NCBI GenBank assembly: GCA_903887035.1 | Contig: CAISOG010000055.1 | Span: 1-19,293, forward strand | Direction: 5' to 3' | DNA: 19,293 bases | Origin: an uncultured Holosporaceae bacterium | GTDB lineage: Bacteria > Pseudomonadota > Alphaproteobacteria > CAISOG01 | Part shown: positions 12,132 to 19,293 of the stretch, piece by piece | Layout of the letters: each line of letters starts with the position of its first letter | Position numbering within the stretch: position 1 is the first letter of the stretch | Program-made: the position numbers and the translations under genes | The notes under the pieces: generated by a model | The model's input: the letters and a program-made list of their open reading frames with translations, nothing else | What the model was told of the DNA's origin: nothing | Databases searched by the model: none

Positions 12132-14333
12132 ATGGCAACCACGGACGCGATCAATACGGGCGCTATTAACATTGACCCCAAAACCAATAAGGTCAGTGTT
12201 AAGAATTTGGCGGGCTTTGATAGCCAGTCGGCGGTGGATGCGTTGGCCAAGGTCAAAAAAATCCCGATTGATCGGATTCAAAGCACCATTGACACCAACA
12301 CCCAAAAAATAACCGCCTATAACGATCTGCGTGCCAAGTTAAAAAGCCTGCAGGATAATGCCAGCCTGTTGTACGGCAAATTGTCTTTTGACAAATCCAA
12401 CGATATCTTCCAAAGCAAATTGGCCAGCGGATCAACCACCCGTACCAGCGGCACAGCGCCCAGTTTTGACAGCATGATGGGCATTACCGCCCTCAACAGT
12501 GCGGCGGCGGGCAACCACAGCATGTCGGTCATTCAGCGGGCAACCAACAACCAAATTGCAGCGACCAACCGCACCAGCAGCACGACAGCGTTGGGCTATA
12601 CCGGCAGTTTTGCTGTCAATGGTGCAGCCATCAGCGTTGCCGCCAACGACACCTTGAACTCCATCCGCGATAAGATAAACGGGGTTAACACCGGCACCAA
12701 CGCCACTGGCGTTACCGCCAGCATTGTCAACATTACCCCTGGGGTGTTTACCCTAGTCCTAAGCTCGGACAAAACCGGGGTGGCCAACACCATCAAAATG
12801 ACCGACGGCGATGGCGTGCTGCAAAATCTGGGTCTGGCGACCAGCATCAACGGCACCATGGTGGCCAAACGCACCCTAAGCCAAGCTCAAGACGCCCAAT
12901 TTACCCTGGACAATTACAGCACCACCGTCGATGCCTCCCCCGGCAACACCACCGTGACAGGGCTTCAGCCGTTGTATTCCCGCACCGTAACAGGCCTAAC
13001 CCAAACCCTGGGCAGCGCCCTTAGCGGCTTCAGCTTTCCCAGTGGCACCGAAAGCCTAACCATCAACAAATACGCCAGCGATGGGGTAACATTGCAGGGC
13101 AGCAGCAGTATCAGTGTCAATGCCGACATGACGGTGGGGCAATTTTTGGATGCGGTAAACAGCACCACTGCCACCACCAACACCCAGGCAACGTTGGAGG
13201 GGGGGCGGATCAAATTCAGCGCCAAGGATCCATCCCAAAACAATCAAATTGTGCTGCAGGGGCAGGATAACTTGCTGTCCGACGGGCTGAACCTGGGTCA
13301 AACGGCAGTAACCAGCAACATCCTTAGCCGATCCAGCAACACCATCAATGATTTGCTGCCCGGCTTAACCCTGGATTTAAGATCGGCGGATGCGCAAACC
13401 ACCATCAATTTTACGGTTGGGCAGGATACCGCATCGATTAAAAGCGCCATCGTCAATTACGCCACCGCCTATAACGATCTGCGGGAATTTATTAACAAAC
13501 AAACCTTAACCGATCCGAACACGGGTGGACGGCTTGCCCCCACCAAAGATGCCAATGGCGAAGACATTCCCGGAACCGGCAGTGGCCCTCTGTACAGCGA
13601 AATAGGCTTCAGCACGATGCGCAGCAGTATAACGGGGTTGATTACCAGTGCCACCGCGGGGGTTTCCAAGGACTTTGCGGTGTTAAGCCAAATTGGATTT
13701 TCCCGCGTCCAAAGTGGTACAGGGGTTGACCCGCTGACGGTTGGCAAGCTGACCCTGGATAATGCCAAATTGGATTCCGCCCTGGCCACCAATTTGGATG
13801 ATATTCGCAAGCTGTTCAGCTTTAACCTGACCGCCAGCAACCAATCGTTCCAGGCCATCAACTTTGACGCCAAAACCATGTCGGGATCGGGCAGCGTTGC
13901 GATTAACTACAGCGTCGATGCCACGGGTAAGGTCACCGCCGATATTGGTGGCGATACCACCGCCATCCAATTGACCACCAACAACACCTTTAAGGTGGTC
14001 AAGGGGTCGGCCAAGGGGTTGGAATTTATCTATAACGGGGTCGCCAACACCAGCGGCAGCTTCACCGCTAGCTACACCGCTGGTTTGGCCACCAAAATGA
14101 ATACCCAGATAAACAAATATCTGGAACAGACAACCGGCACCCTGGATTCCTCGATCAACACCCTGTCCAGCGGCAACAGCTCTAGCCAAAAAAGCATTGA
14201 TAACATGAATCGCGCCCTGGACAGTTTTCGTGAATCGCAATTGCAACGGTCCCAGGCGTTAGAGGCCGCCTTAGCGCAAGCGCAAAGCACCCGCACCAAC
14301 ATCACCAACGCCTTCTTTAAATCCAGCAATTAG
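12132..14333 (+). CDS. fliD: Flagellar filament cap protein FliD (HAP2)
   Basis: A 733-residue secreted axial protein. FliD sits as a ring at the tip of the flagellum and folds incoming flagellin. FliD_N covers about 27-135 (FDSQSAVDALAKVKKIPIDRIQ). Two flagellin hook-IN-like repeats follow (about 157-225 and 306-380, with VNADMTVGQFLDAVN). FliD_C runs from about 403 (NTINDLLPGLTLDL) to about 562 (LDDIRKLF) and resumes near 651. A beta-rich insert of about 85 residues splits FliD_C. The end (690-725) is helical, coiled-coil type. There is no Cys and no Trp, as usual in axial proteins. It is longer than most FliD proteins. AGAAAGGGG occurs twice before the ATG (12110 and 12120), one copy slightly too close and one rather far. 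No fliS, flagellin or other flagellar gene is next to it. Confidence 0.9.
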   Translation: MATTDAINTGAINIDPKTNKVSVKNLAGFDSQSAVDALAKVKKIPIDRIQSTIDTNTQKITAYNDLRAKLKSLQDNASLLYGKLSFDKSNDIFQSKLASGSTTRTSGTAPSFDSMMGITALNSAAAGNHSMSVIQRATNNQIAATNRTSSTTALGYTGSFAVNGAAISVAANDTLNSIRDKINGVNTGTNATGVTASIVNITPGVFTLVLSSDKTGVANTIKMTDGDGVLQNLGLATSINGTMVAKRTLSQAQDAQFTLDNYSTTVDASPGNTTVTGLQPLYSRTVTGLTQTLGSALSGFSFPSGTESLTINKYASDGVTLQGSSSISVNADMTVGQFLDAVNSTTATTNTQATLEGGRIKFSAKDPSQNNQIVLQGQDNLLSDGLNLGQTAVTSNILSRSSNTINDLLPGLTLDLRSADAQTTINFTVGQDTASIKSAIVNYATAYNDLREFINKQTLTDPNTGGRLAPTKDANGEDIPGTGSGPLYSEIGFSTMRSSITGLITSATAGVSKDFAVLSQIGFSRVQSGTGVDPLTVGKLTLDNAKLDSALATNLDDIRKLFSFNLTASNQSFQAINFDAKTMSGSGSVAINYSVDATGKVTADIGGDTTAIQLTTNNTFKVVKGSAKGLEFIYNGVANTSGSFTASYTAGLATKMNTQINKYLEQTTGTLDSSINTLSSGNSSSQKSIDNMNRALDSFRESQLQRSQALEAALAQAQSTRTNITNAFFKSSN

Positions 14334-14349
14334 GGGGGCTGATGGTCGG

Positions 14350-15723
14350 TTAGCCATGATCCTTAAGGATATGCCCCGCCAGATACAGCGATCCCGCCAC
14401 CACCACCGTCGCTGGCTCTGGCGTGGTTGGGGCATCTGAATCCTGAACCCCTGCCATTCCTGCGGCCTTCCCCTCGGCCAACAATTGAACGGCCTGGGGC
14501 AAATCCTCAGCCTGCTGCATGTTTCCCGCAAACCCCAACTGGCTGGCCAGCTGTAACAATTGCGCGGGCGGCACCTGCTGATCCTCAAACCCTGGCATCG
14601 GAATGGCGATCAGGGCGTCAGCATGGGGCAACAACAGCCTTAACAGCGCGCTGGGATCCTTACGCGCCAACACCCCCATCACCAGATATCGGGGGTGGCG
14701 CCATTGTTGCAATTGCGCCGCCAGCGCCGCCGCCCCATGCGGGTTATGCGCCCCATCCAAATACAACCGCCAGCCTGCTGGCAGCGCGCGCACGCCCGCC
14801 CCATGATGCAGGGGTTGCAGGCGGGCTGGCCACCGTACCTGGGTTAAGCCCTGCGCCATAGCCTGAGGGGATAGCGGCAGATCCCTTAACAGCTGCACCG
14901 CGGTCAGTGCCGCCCCCGCATTTTGTGCCTGATGCATGCCCACCAGTGCTGGCGCGGGCAGCTGCTGCCAGTCACCTGTCACACCCTGGTAGTGTAAGCC
15001 GCCTGTATCCATACCCCCCGCCGCCGTGGCAGGTTGCAATTGCGCCTGCCAATCCCGCCCCTGCATCAACACGGGCGCTTGCAAGGCTTCTGCCCGTGCC
15101 AGAATCACCGCCGCCGCCTCCTCAGCCTGCGCCGCCAGCACCAGTGGCACCCCAGCCTTCAGGATGCCCGCCTTCTCCCCCGCTATCGCCGCCAGGGTGT
15201 CGCCCAAATATTCCTGATGATCCCTATCAACGGGGGTAATGACGGTGACGGCTGGCCTTGCCACCACATTGGTGGCGTCAAACCGCCCGCCCAGCCCTGT
15301 TTCCAACACCACCGCATCATGGGGGGTCTCGGCAAAGGCCAACAGGGCGGCGGCGGTCGTCACCTCAAAAAAAGTGATGGGATCATCGCCATTAACCGCG
15401 ATAATTCGTTGCAGCAGGCTGGCCAGCACGCCCTCAGCAATATCGACGCCGTTCAGATTGATCCGCTCATGAAACCGCACCAGGTGGGGTGAGGTGTAGC
15501 GGTGCACGCGATAACCCCCCGCCTGCAACAGGGCGGCGATCATGGCCACGGTTGACCCCTTACCATTGGTACCCGCCACATGCACCACATTGCGCAGGTG
15601 GTTTTGCGGGTTGCCCAGCTTGGCCAACAACCGCTCCATCCGCCCTAGGGACAAATCAATCAGCTTAGGGAACAACCGATGCAGATCGGCCAACAACCTG
15701 TCGCTGGCGGGGGGGCTATCCAT
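14350..15723 (-). CDS. folC: Dihydrofolate synthase / folylpolyglutamate synthase
   Basis: A protein of about 457 residues from the Mur-ligase-like superfamily. It joins glutamate to dihydropteroate and extends the polyglutamate tail of folates, using ATP, in the cytoplasm. The P-loop is VAGTNGKGSTVAMIAALL. SPHLVRFHERINLNG, FFEVTTAAALLAF, ETGLGGRFDATNVV, TPVDRDHQEYLGDT with IAGEKAGI, and the C-terminal LDGAHNPHGAAAL are all present. ATG 15723 has no near ribosome site. An in-frame TTG at 15735 sits 8 bases after AGGG and may be the true start (+4 residues). The gene begins 22 bp after the ilvH stop, so the two form an operon. It converges on fliD with only 16 bp between stops and no terminator. 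Confidence 0.94.
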   Translation of the reverse strand: MDSPPASDRLLADLHRLFPKLIDLSLGRMERLLAKLGNPQNHLRNVVHVAGTNGKGSTVAMIAALLQAGGYRVHRYTSPHLVRFHERINLNGVDIAEGVLASLLQRIIAVNGDDPITFFEVTTAAALLAFAETPHDAVVLETGLGGRFDATNVVARPAVTVITPVDRDHQEYLGDTLAAIAGEKAGILKAGVPLVLAAQAEEAAAVILARAEALQAPVLMQGRDWQAQLQPATAAGGMDTGGLHYQGVTGDWQQLPAPALVGMHQAQNAGAALTAVQLLRDLPLSPQAMAQGLTQVRWPARLQPLHHGAGVRALPAGWRLYLDGAHNPHGAAALAAQLQQWRHPRYLVMGVLARKDPSALLRLLLPHADALIAIPMPGFEDQQVPPAQLLQLASQLGFAGNMQQAEDLPQAVQLLAEGKAAGMAGVQDSDAPTTPEPATVVVAGSLYLAGHILKDHG

Positions 15724-15745
15724 AGGTTCAGACAAGGCGGGCACC

Positions 15746-16261
15746 CTAAATCGGCTGAAGACCGCGGGCGATGGCGGCCACCCCCGTCCGCGACACCTCA
15801 CTAAGGCCTAGGGGGCGCATCAAATCCAAAAAGGCATCCAGCTTATCGGGTGCCCCCGTCATTTCGAACACAAAGGATTCGGTGGTGCTGTCAACCAAAC
15901 GCGCCCGAAACAAATCGGCAATCCGCAAAGCCTCCACCCGCTTATCCCCCACGCCCAACACCTTAACCAACGCCAATTCGCGCTCGACATGCCGTCCCAA
16001 ATCGTCAAGATCCAAAACCATATGAACGGGAATCAGGCGACCCAGCTGCGCCTTAACCTGCGCCAGAATGGCCAGCGTGCCACGGGTCACGATATTGATC
16101 CGCGACAGATTGTCAGCCTCGCTGACCCGCGCCACATTTAGGCTTTCGATGTTAAAACCGCGTGCGGAAAACAGGCCGACCACCCGCGCCAGCACCCCTG
16201 GTTCATTGTCCACCAACACCGAAAACACGCGGCGAAATTCTTCACCTTGACGAGTCAACAT
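15746..16261 (-). CDS. ilvH: Acetolactate synthase small (regulatory) subunit
   Basis: A 171-residue regulatory subunit that activates the catalytic subunit and gives valine feedback inhibition in branched-chain amino-acid synthesis. The N-terminal ACT domain (about 8-85) has RRVFSVLVDNEPGVLARVVG, LFSARGFNIESLNVA and SRINIVTRG. The C-terminal ALS_ss_C domain (about 90-165) has ERELALVKV, FRARLVDSTTESFVFEMTG and the end RTGVAAIARG. I chose ATG 16261 after AGAGGG; upstream in-frame codons cover the leader and are unconserved. The catalytic ilvB/ilvI gene, usually directly upstream, is absent: the upstream neighbour is divergent. folC is the downstream partner. Confidence 0.95.
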   Translation of the reverse strand: MLTRQGEEFRRVFSVLVDNEPGVLARVVGLFSARGFNIESLNVARVSEADNLSRINIVTRGTLAILAQVKAQLGRLIPVHMVLDLDDLGRHVERELALVKVLGVGDKRVEALRIADLFRARLVDSTTESFVFEMTGAPDKLDAFLDLMRPLGLSEVSRTGVAAIARGLQPI

Positions 16262-16306
16262 GATTCCCTCTTTCCTCCCTAAGAAGTACCGCAAAGCGGG
16301 TCTTTG

Positions 16307-16335
16307 TCTATAGGGTTTCCAGCATAAACAACCAA
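16307..16335 (-). promoter_or_regulatory. Candidate sigma-70 promoter for ilvH-folC
   Basis: Reading the minus strand, TTGGTT (16335-16330) and TATAGA (16312-16307) are 17 bases apart, about 46 bp before the ilvH ATG. The -10 box is a near match to TATAAT. A small CCGC-TTT-GCGG hairpin (about 16289-16299) lies in the short leader. No leader peptide rich in Val, Leu or Ile is visible, so there is no sign of classical ilv attenuation. Confidence 0.45.
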
Positions 16336-16398
16336 CTTGCGGATACCAAGGTTTTTTGCCGCTAATCATTTTGTTTTGGCAACATTCTGCGATAACTT

Positions 16399-16434
16399 AG
16401 GGGTGGGCGGTGTTTACCCCCTGTTGCCACCGCC
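16399..16434 (+). promoter_or_regulatory. Two mutually exclusive hairpins in the leader of the amine-oxidase gene
   Basis: AGGGGT (16399-16404) can pair with ACCCCCT (16416-16422, one bulge). GGCGGTG (16406-16412) can pair exactly with CACCGCC (16428-16434). The two pairings overlap. They end 28 bases before the TTG start and just before the AAGGAA ribosome site. This is only a structural possibility seen by eye. Confidence 0.3.
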
Positions 16435-16461
16435 GCTCTTACAAACATTAAGGAATCCGCC

Positions 16462-17835
16462 TTGCCACCGTCATCTGCCGCCACCCGAACTCCTAAGATT
16501 GCCATTATCGGCGCGGGCATCACCGGGCTTTCCCTGGCCTGGCTGTTGCGGGATCGCTATGACGTTACGCTGTTTGAGGCCGCCAACTATGCGGGGGGGC
16601 ATGCCAACACGGTTGATCTGCCCCTGCCATCCTCGGCGCAAGCCGTTGGCCAAGCTGCATCAACCTTGCCCGTCGATACCGGCTTTATCGTTTACAACCA
16701 ACGCACCTATCCCAACCTCACCGCCCTGTTCAACCAGTTGCAGGTACCGACCCAGGCCAGCGATATGTCCTTTGCGGTATCGTTGCAGGACAACATCAAT
16801 CCCCGCCGCGGCCTGGAGTATAGCAGTCACCCGCGGGCGCTGTTGGGGCAATGGCGCAATTGGTGCCAGCCGGGCTATGCGGGCATGTTGCGTGATTTGT
16901 TGCGCCTGTATCGCCTGGCGCCCCAAGATGCCAGCGATCCCCGCTTTGCTGAGATGACGTTGGGCGCGTATGTGGCGGCGCGCGGCTTTGGCCAGCGGTT
17001 GTTGACCGACCATCTGATTCCGATGACCGCCGCCATCTGGTCGATGCCAGCGGCCAGCACCCTGGATTTCCCGCTGCCCAGCTTTATGCGCTTTTGCCTG
17101 AACCACGGCCTGCTGCAACTGCGGGATCGGCCAGCTTGGCGGACGGTAACGGGGGGCAGCCGCAATTATGTGCAGCGGCTGTTGGCGGATTGCCCCCGCC
17201 TGAATCTTCGCCTAAATCAACCGGTGCAGCGGGTGATGCGGCTGGAGCAGGGAGTGCAAATCATGACCGAATCGGGCCCAGAATTGTTTGATCAGGTGGT
17301 GTTTGCCGTGCATGGGGCGCAGATTTTGCCGCTGCTAACCAATCCCAGCGGGCGGGAACAGGCGGTGTTGTCGGCCTTTCGCACCCAGGCCAATCAGGCC
17401 ATTTTGCACCATGACGCACGGCTGATGCCCCGTCGCCGCCTGGCCTGGGCAGCTTGGAACGTGCTGGCACCCTATCAAAAACAGCCGACCCCCCCCAACA
17501 CCGATACCGCCGAGGGGGTTTGCGTCACCTATTGGATGAACCGTTTGCAGAATCTGGCCACCCCCGCGAACATGCCACCCGTACTGGTCACCCTGAACCC
17601 GGTTGTGCCGCCCAGGGCAGAATTGGTGCGCGGGCAATGGTGCTATCATCACCCGATTATGGATAGGGCGGCGATCGCGGCGCAGGCGATGTTGCCGACG
17701 ATTCAGGGGGTGGATCGCCTGTGGTTTGGTGGGGCATGGGCGGGCTATGGCTTTCATGAGGATGGGTTGAACGCTGCCCTGGCTATCGCCAACCAATTGG
17801 GGGTGACCGCGCCTTGGCAGGCTGAAAACCGTTGA
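16462..17835 (+). CDS. FAD-dependent amine-oxidase-like flavoprotein (COG2907 type)
   Basis: A 457-residue flavoprotein. The Rossmann dinucleotide-binding motif is IAIIGAGITGLSLAWLL (G17, G19 and G22), followed by the LFEAANYAGGHANTV acid/GG segment. VDTGFIVYNQRTYPNLTALF, PMTAAIWSMP, TVTGGSRNYVQRL and the late FAD-contact WFGGAWAGYGFHEDGLNAAL complete the family pattern. TTG 16462 is the start: AAGGAA lies 7 bases upstream and the Rossmann motif begins where expected. The family is found beside DUF1365 and cyclopropane-synthase-like genes in many bacteria and is thought to act on membrane lipids; the reaction is not settled. The stop overlaps the DUF1365 start (TGATG). In Rhodobacter the equivalent genes belong to the sigma-E/ChrR singlet-oxygen response, but I see no clear ECF promoter here. 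Confidence 0.87.
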   Translation: MPPSSAATRTPKIAIIGAGITGLSLAWLLRDRYDVTLFEAANYAGGHANTVDLPLPSSAQAVGQAASTLPVDTGFIVYNQRTYPNLTALFNQLQVPTQASDMSFAVSLQDNINPRRGLEYSSHPRALLGQWRNWCQPGYAGMLRDLLRLYRLAPQDASDPRFAEMTLGAYVAARGFGQRLLTDHLIPMTAAIWSMPAASTLDFPLPSFMRFCLNHGLLQLRDRPAWRTVTGGSRNYVQRLLADCPRLNLRLNQPVQRVMRLEQGVQIMTESGPELFDQVVFAVHGAQILPLLTNPSGREQAVLSAFRTQANQAILHHDARLMPRRRLAWAAWNVLAPYQKQPTPPNTDTAEGVCVTYWMNRLQNLATPANMPPVLVTLNPVVPPRAELVRGQWCYHHPIMDRAAIAAQAMLPTIQGVDRLWFGGAWAGYGFHEDGLNAALAIANQLGVTAPWQAENR

Positions 17836-18773
17836 TGGCCAACCCCACGCCCGCCACCACCCCAAACCCTGCCCAAAAAACGGCGCAGCAGCCCTGGTGG
17901 AGCCAACCAAGCCTGTTAAGCGGGTGGGTCATGCATCAACGCCACCATCCCTTTCGCCACCGCCTGCGTTATCCGCTGTTTTACCTGTTGCATGATCTGG
18001 ATCAATTGGCGGCCAAGCCCTATCGCCTACGCTGGCTAAAACAACAGGCCTTTGCCCCCTTTGGCTTTTATCCCAGCGATCATGGTTCCACCACCGACCG
18101 TCACGATTGCGCCAGCCTGGCCGCCTGGGTACGGCAAATAGCGGTGGAGCAGCAGATTGCCACCCCGATTGCCCGTGTCACCCTGTTGGCCTTTCCGCGC
18201 GTGTTGGGCTATGTGTTCAACCCGCTGTCGCTGTATTTTCTGCAGGATGCGGATGGACGGCTGATTGCCTTGCTGTATGAGGTGCGCAACACCTTTGGCC
18301 AGATGCATCACTACCTGGCCGCCATCGACCCACAGAGTTCAGCTGGTTCAGGCGGCACCGCCCGCCATCGCAGCAACAAGCTGTTTTACGTATCGCCCTT
18401 TATTCAGATGGATGCCCGCTATGAATTTCGCGTGCGATGGCAAACCGACCAATTCAGCCTGTTAATTCAGGAATATCAGGGGCATGAGGCGTCATCCACC
18501 GCCGCCGCTTCCCCTACTTCTGCTTCCCCTGCCGACCGCACTACCGACCACCCGCGCCACCTGCTGACCGCGCTGCTAAAGCTGCAACAGCCACAACCCC
18601 TGACCAACCGTTGCTTGCGCCGCGCCTTTTTCCGCTGGCCGCTGCTGACCCTGCAAGTTTGGCTAGCCATTCACTGGCATGGTCTGTTATTATGGGTGCG
18701 TGGGGCGGGCTTTAAGCGCCGACCGCCCCATCAGGAAGGTCATGTTGACCGTTGTGTGACCGCCATAGATTAA
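17835..18773 (+). CDS. DUF1365 family protein
   Basis: A 312-residue member of DUF1365 (COG3496), a family of unknown reaction. The pattern is clear: GWVMHQRHHPFRHRLRYPLF near 31-50, LLAFPRVLGYVFNPLSLYFL, a YEVRNTFGQMHHYL segment and KLFYVSPFIQMDARYEFRV. A hydrophobic stretch near the C-terminus (WPLLTLQVWLAIHWHGLLLW) suggests membrane association. ATG 17835 shares a base with the oxidase TGA, so translation is coupled. The N-terminal 20 residues and a Ser/Ala/Pro/Thr insert near 227-246 are low in complexity and lengthen it beyond the usual size of about 250. The constant neighbourhood (flavoprotein, DUF1365, Cfa-like methyltransferase) implies a shared lipid pathway; this is inference from context. 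Confidence 0.88.
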   Translation: MANPTPATTPNPAQKTAQQPWWSQPSLLSGWVMHQRHHPFRHRLRYPLFYLLHDLDQLAAKPYRLRWLKQQAFAPFGFYPSDHGSTTDRHDCASLAAWVRQIAVEQQIATPIARVTLLAFPRVLGYVFNPLSLYFLQDADGRLIALLYEVRNTFGQMHHYLAAIDPQSSAGSGGTARHRSNKLFYVSPFIQMDARYEFRVRWQTDQFSLLIQEYQGHEASSTAAASPTSASPADRTTDHPRHLLTALLKLQQPQPLTNRCLRRAFFRWPLLTLQVWLAIHWHGLLLWVRGAGFKRRPPHQEGHVDRCVTAID

Positions 18774-18829
18774 TTGTTGCGCCCCCGAATCATCCATCAT
18801 CCACCACCAACCTTGCTATGATTGTGACC

Positions 18830-19293
18830 ATGATCCATCTGCCCCCCGATCAGCTTGCCAGCCAAAACCAACCCGATCTTGCCAGCCTTGGCGATCATGG
18901 CGCCCTGGTCAGTTTTCAGCACGCCTCCACCCGCCAGCAGAAGATTGCCAACGACAACCGTCGGTTGCGCTCAACCGGCTATCGCCCCGCCAATTGGTGG
19001 CAACGGCGCCTGCTGGCCGCGCTGACCCCCCTGGCCGCGGGTCAATTGCGGTTAATCTTTCCGCATGGGGAATCGGCGCTGTTGATCGGCACCTCCAGCC
19101 ATCAGCAGGATTCGCAACAACGTGCTGATTCCCTATCGGCTCAGCTGCATTTCCACAATTGGCGGCCGATTCGCCGCCTGATGTTGGAGGGGGCGGTTGG
19201 CTTTTTGGAATCTTACGGCGATGGCGATTGGTCATCGCCCGACATCACCGCCCTGTTGCGCTTGGCCTCTGAAAACCGCCAGGCTTGGTCACA
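18830..19293 (+). CDS. Cyclopropane-fatty-acyl-phospholipid synthase-like methyltransferase, 3' end missing
   Basis: The first 154 residues of a SAM-dependent lipid methyltransferase; the catalytic domain lies beyond the window. The N-terminal domain is recognisable from AAGQLRLIFPHGESALLIG, LHFHNWRPIRRLMLEGAVGFLESYGDGDWSSPDITALL and RLASENRQ, which match the Cfa/CmaA N-terminal pattern (G-L-R-x-x-P-G, LR-L-GxxGFxESYxxGDW). Members add a methylene or methyl group to double bonds of membrane phospholipid acyl chains. ATG 18830 is given; an in-frame ATG at 18818 would add four residues, and neither has a good ribosome site. It lies about 50 bp after DUF1365, in the same direction. Whether it makes cyclopropanes or branched or furan-type precursors cannot be told from this part. 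Confidence 0.85.
   Translation, partial: MIHLPPDQLASQNQPDLASLGDHGALVSFQHASTRQQKIANDNRRLRSTGYRPANWWQRRLLAALTPLAAGQLRLIFPHGESALLIGTSSHQQDSQQRADSLSAQLHFHNWRPIRRLMLEGAVGFLESYGDGDWSSPDITALLRLASENRQAWS

Noticed and set aside
13683..14246. Minus-strand ORF (187 aa) inside fliD
   Set aside because: A shadow of FliD_C; Gly-rich translation with no domain.
1..19293. tRNA, rRNA, CRISPR array, insertion sequence, prophage or toxin-antitoxin pair
   Set aside because: No T-arm consensus, spaced identical repeats, transposase or integrase frame, or small paired ORFs were seen on reading both strands.

Overview
The window reads as ordinary chromosome from a motile, GC-rich alphaproteobacterium, most like the Rhodospirillales and relatives. 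The basis is the alphaproteobacterial style of BamE, MlaA, FolC and IlvH, a PHB-type acetoacetyl-CoA reductase, a flagellar cap gene, and copies of an AGAGCATTTTC intergenic element that I recall as common in that class. No species is claimed. I see no tRNA, rRNA, CRISPR array, transposase or phage module.

Layout, left to right. 1-1287 (+): the end of phaB, then a glutathione S-transferase. 1321-2928 (-): pdxH followed by a cation-efflux (CDF) gene. 2972-3442 (+): bamE, divergent from pdxH. 3467-5754 (-): mlaA, mlaC and a MAPEG membrane protein in order of transcription. 5755-6084: non-coding. 6085-8770 (+): tilS and trmJ, overlapping by 4 bases, then a GNAT-like gene with an AT-rich patch. 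8771-9178: non-coding, full of short tandem and inverted repeats. 9179-11761 (+): thrS and infC. 11785-12131: an unusual non-coding leader. 12132-14333 (+): a solitary, large fliD. 14350-16261 (-): ilvH then folC. 16462-19293 (+): an FAD amine-oxidase-like protein, a DUF1365 protein and the start of a cyclopropane-fatty-acyl-phospholipid synthase-like methyltransferase; this cluster runs off the right edge.

Themes. Envelope maintenance is represented by bamE (outer-membrane protein assembly) and mlaA/mlaC (retrograde phospholipid transport). tRNA and translation are represented by tilS, trmJ, thrS and infC. The right-edge cluster is a recurrent membrane-lipid modification set that in Rhodobacter belongs to the singlet-oxygen (sigma-E/ChrR) response.

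Most worth a second look: (1) the tail of infC is duplicated just past its stop codon, with differences that leave the encoded tail unchanged, next to a ThrRS that does not look alphaproteobacterial; (2) a structured leader of about 350 bases before fliD with 10-base-spaced direct repeats; (3) the composite repeat island at 8791-9060; (4) a 16-bp element that supplies the stop codon of two different genes at two convergent junctions; (5) the three-gene lipid cluster. I did not find a clearly new multi-gene system, and the strongest novelty candidates are non-coding.
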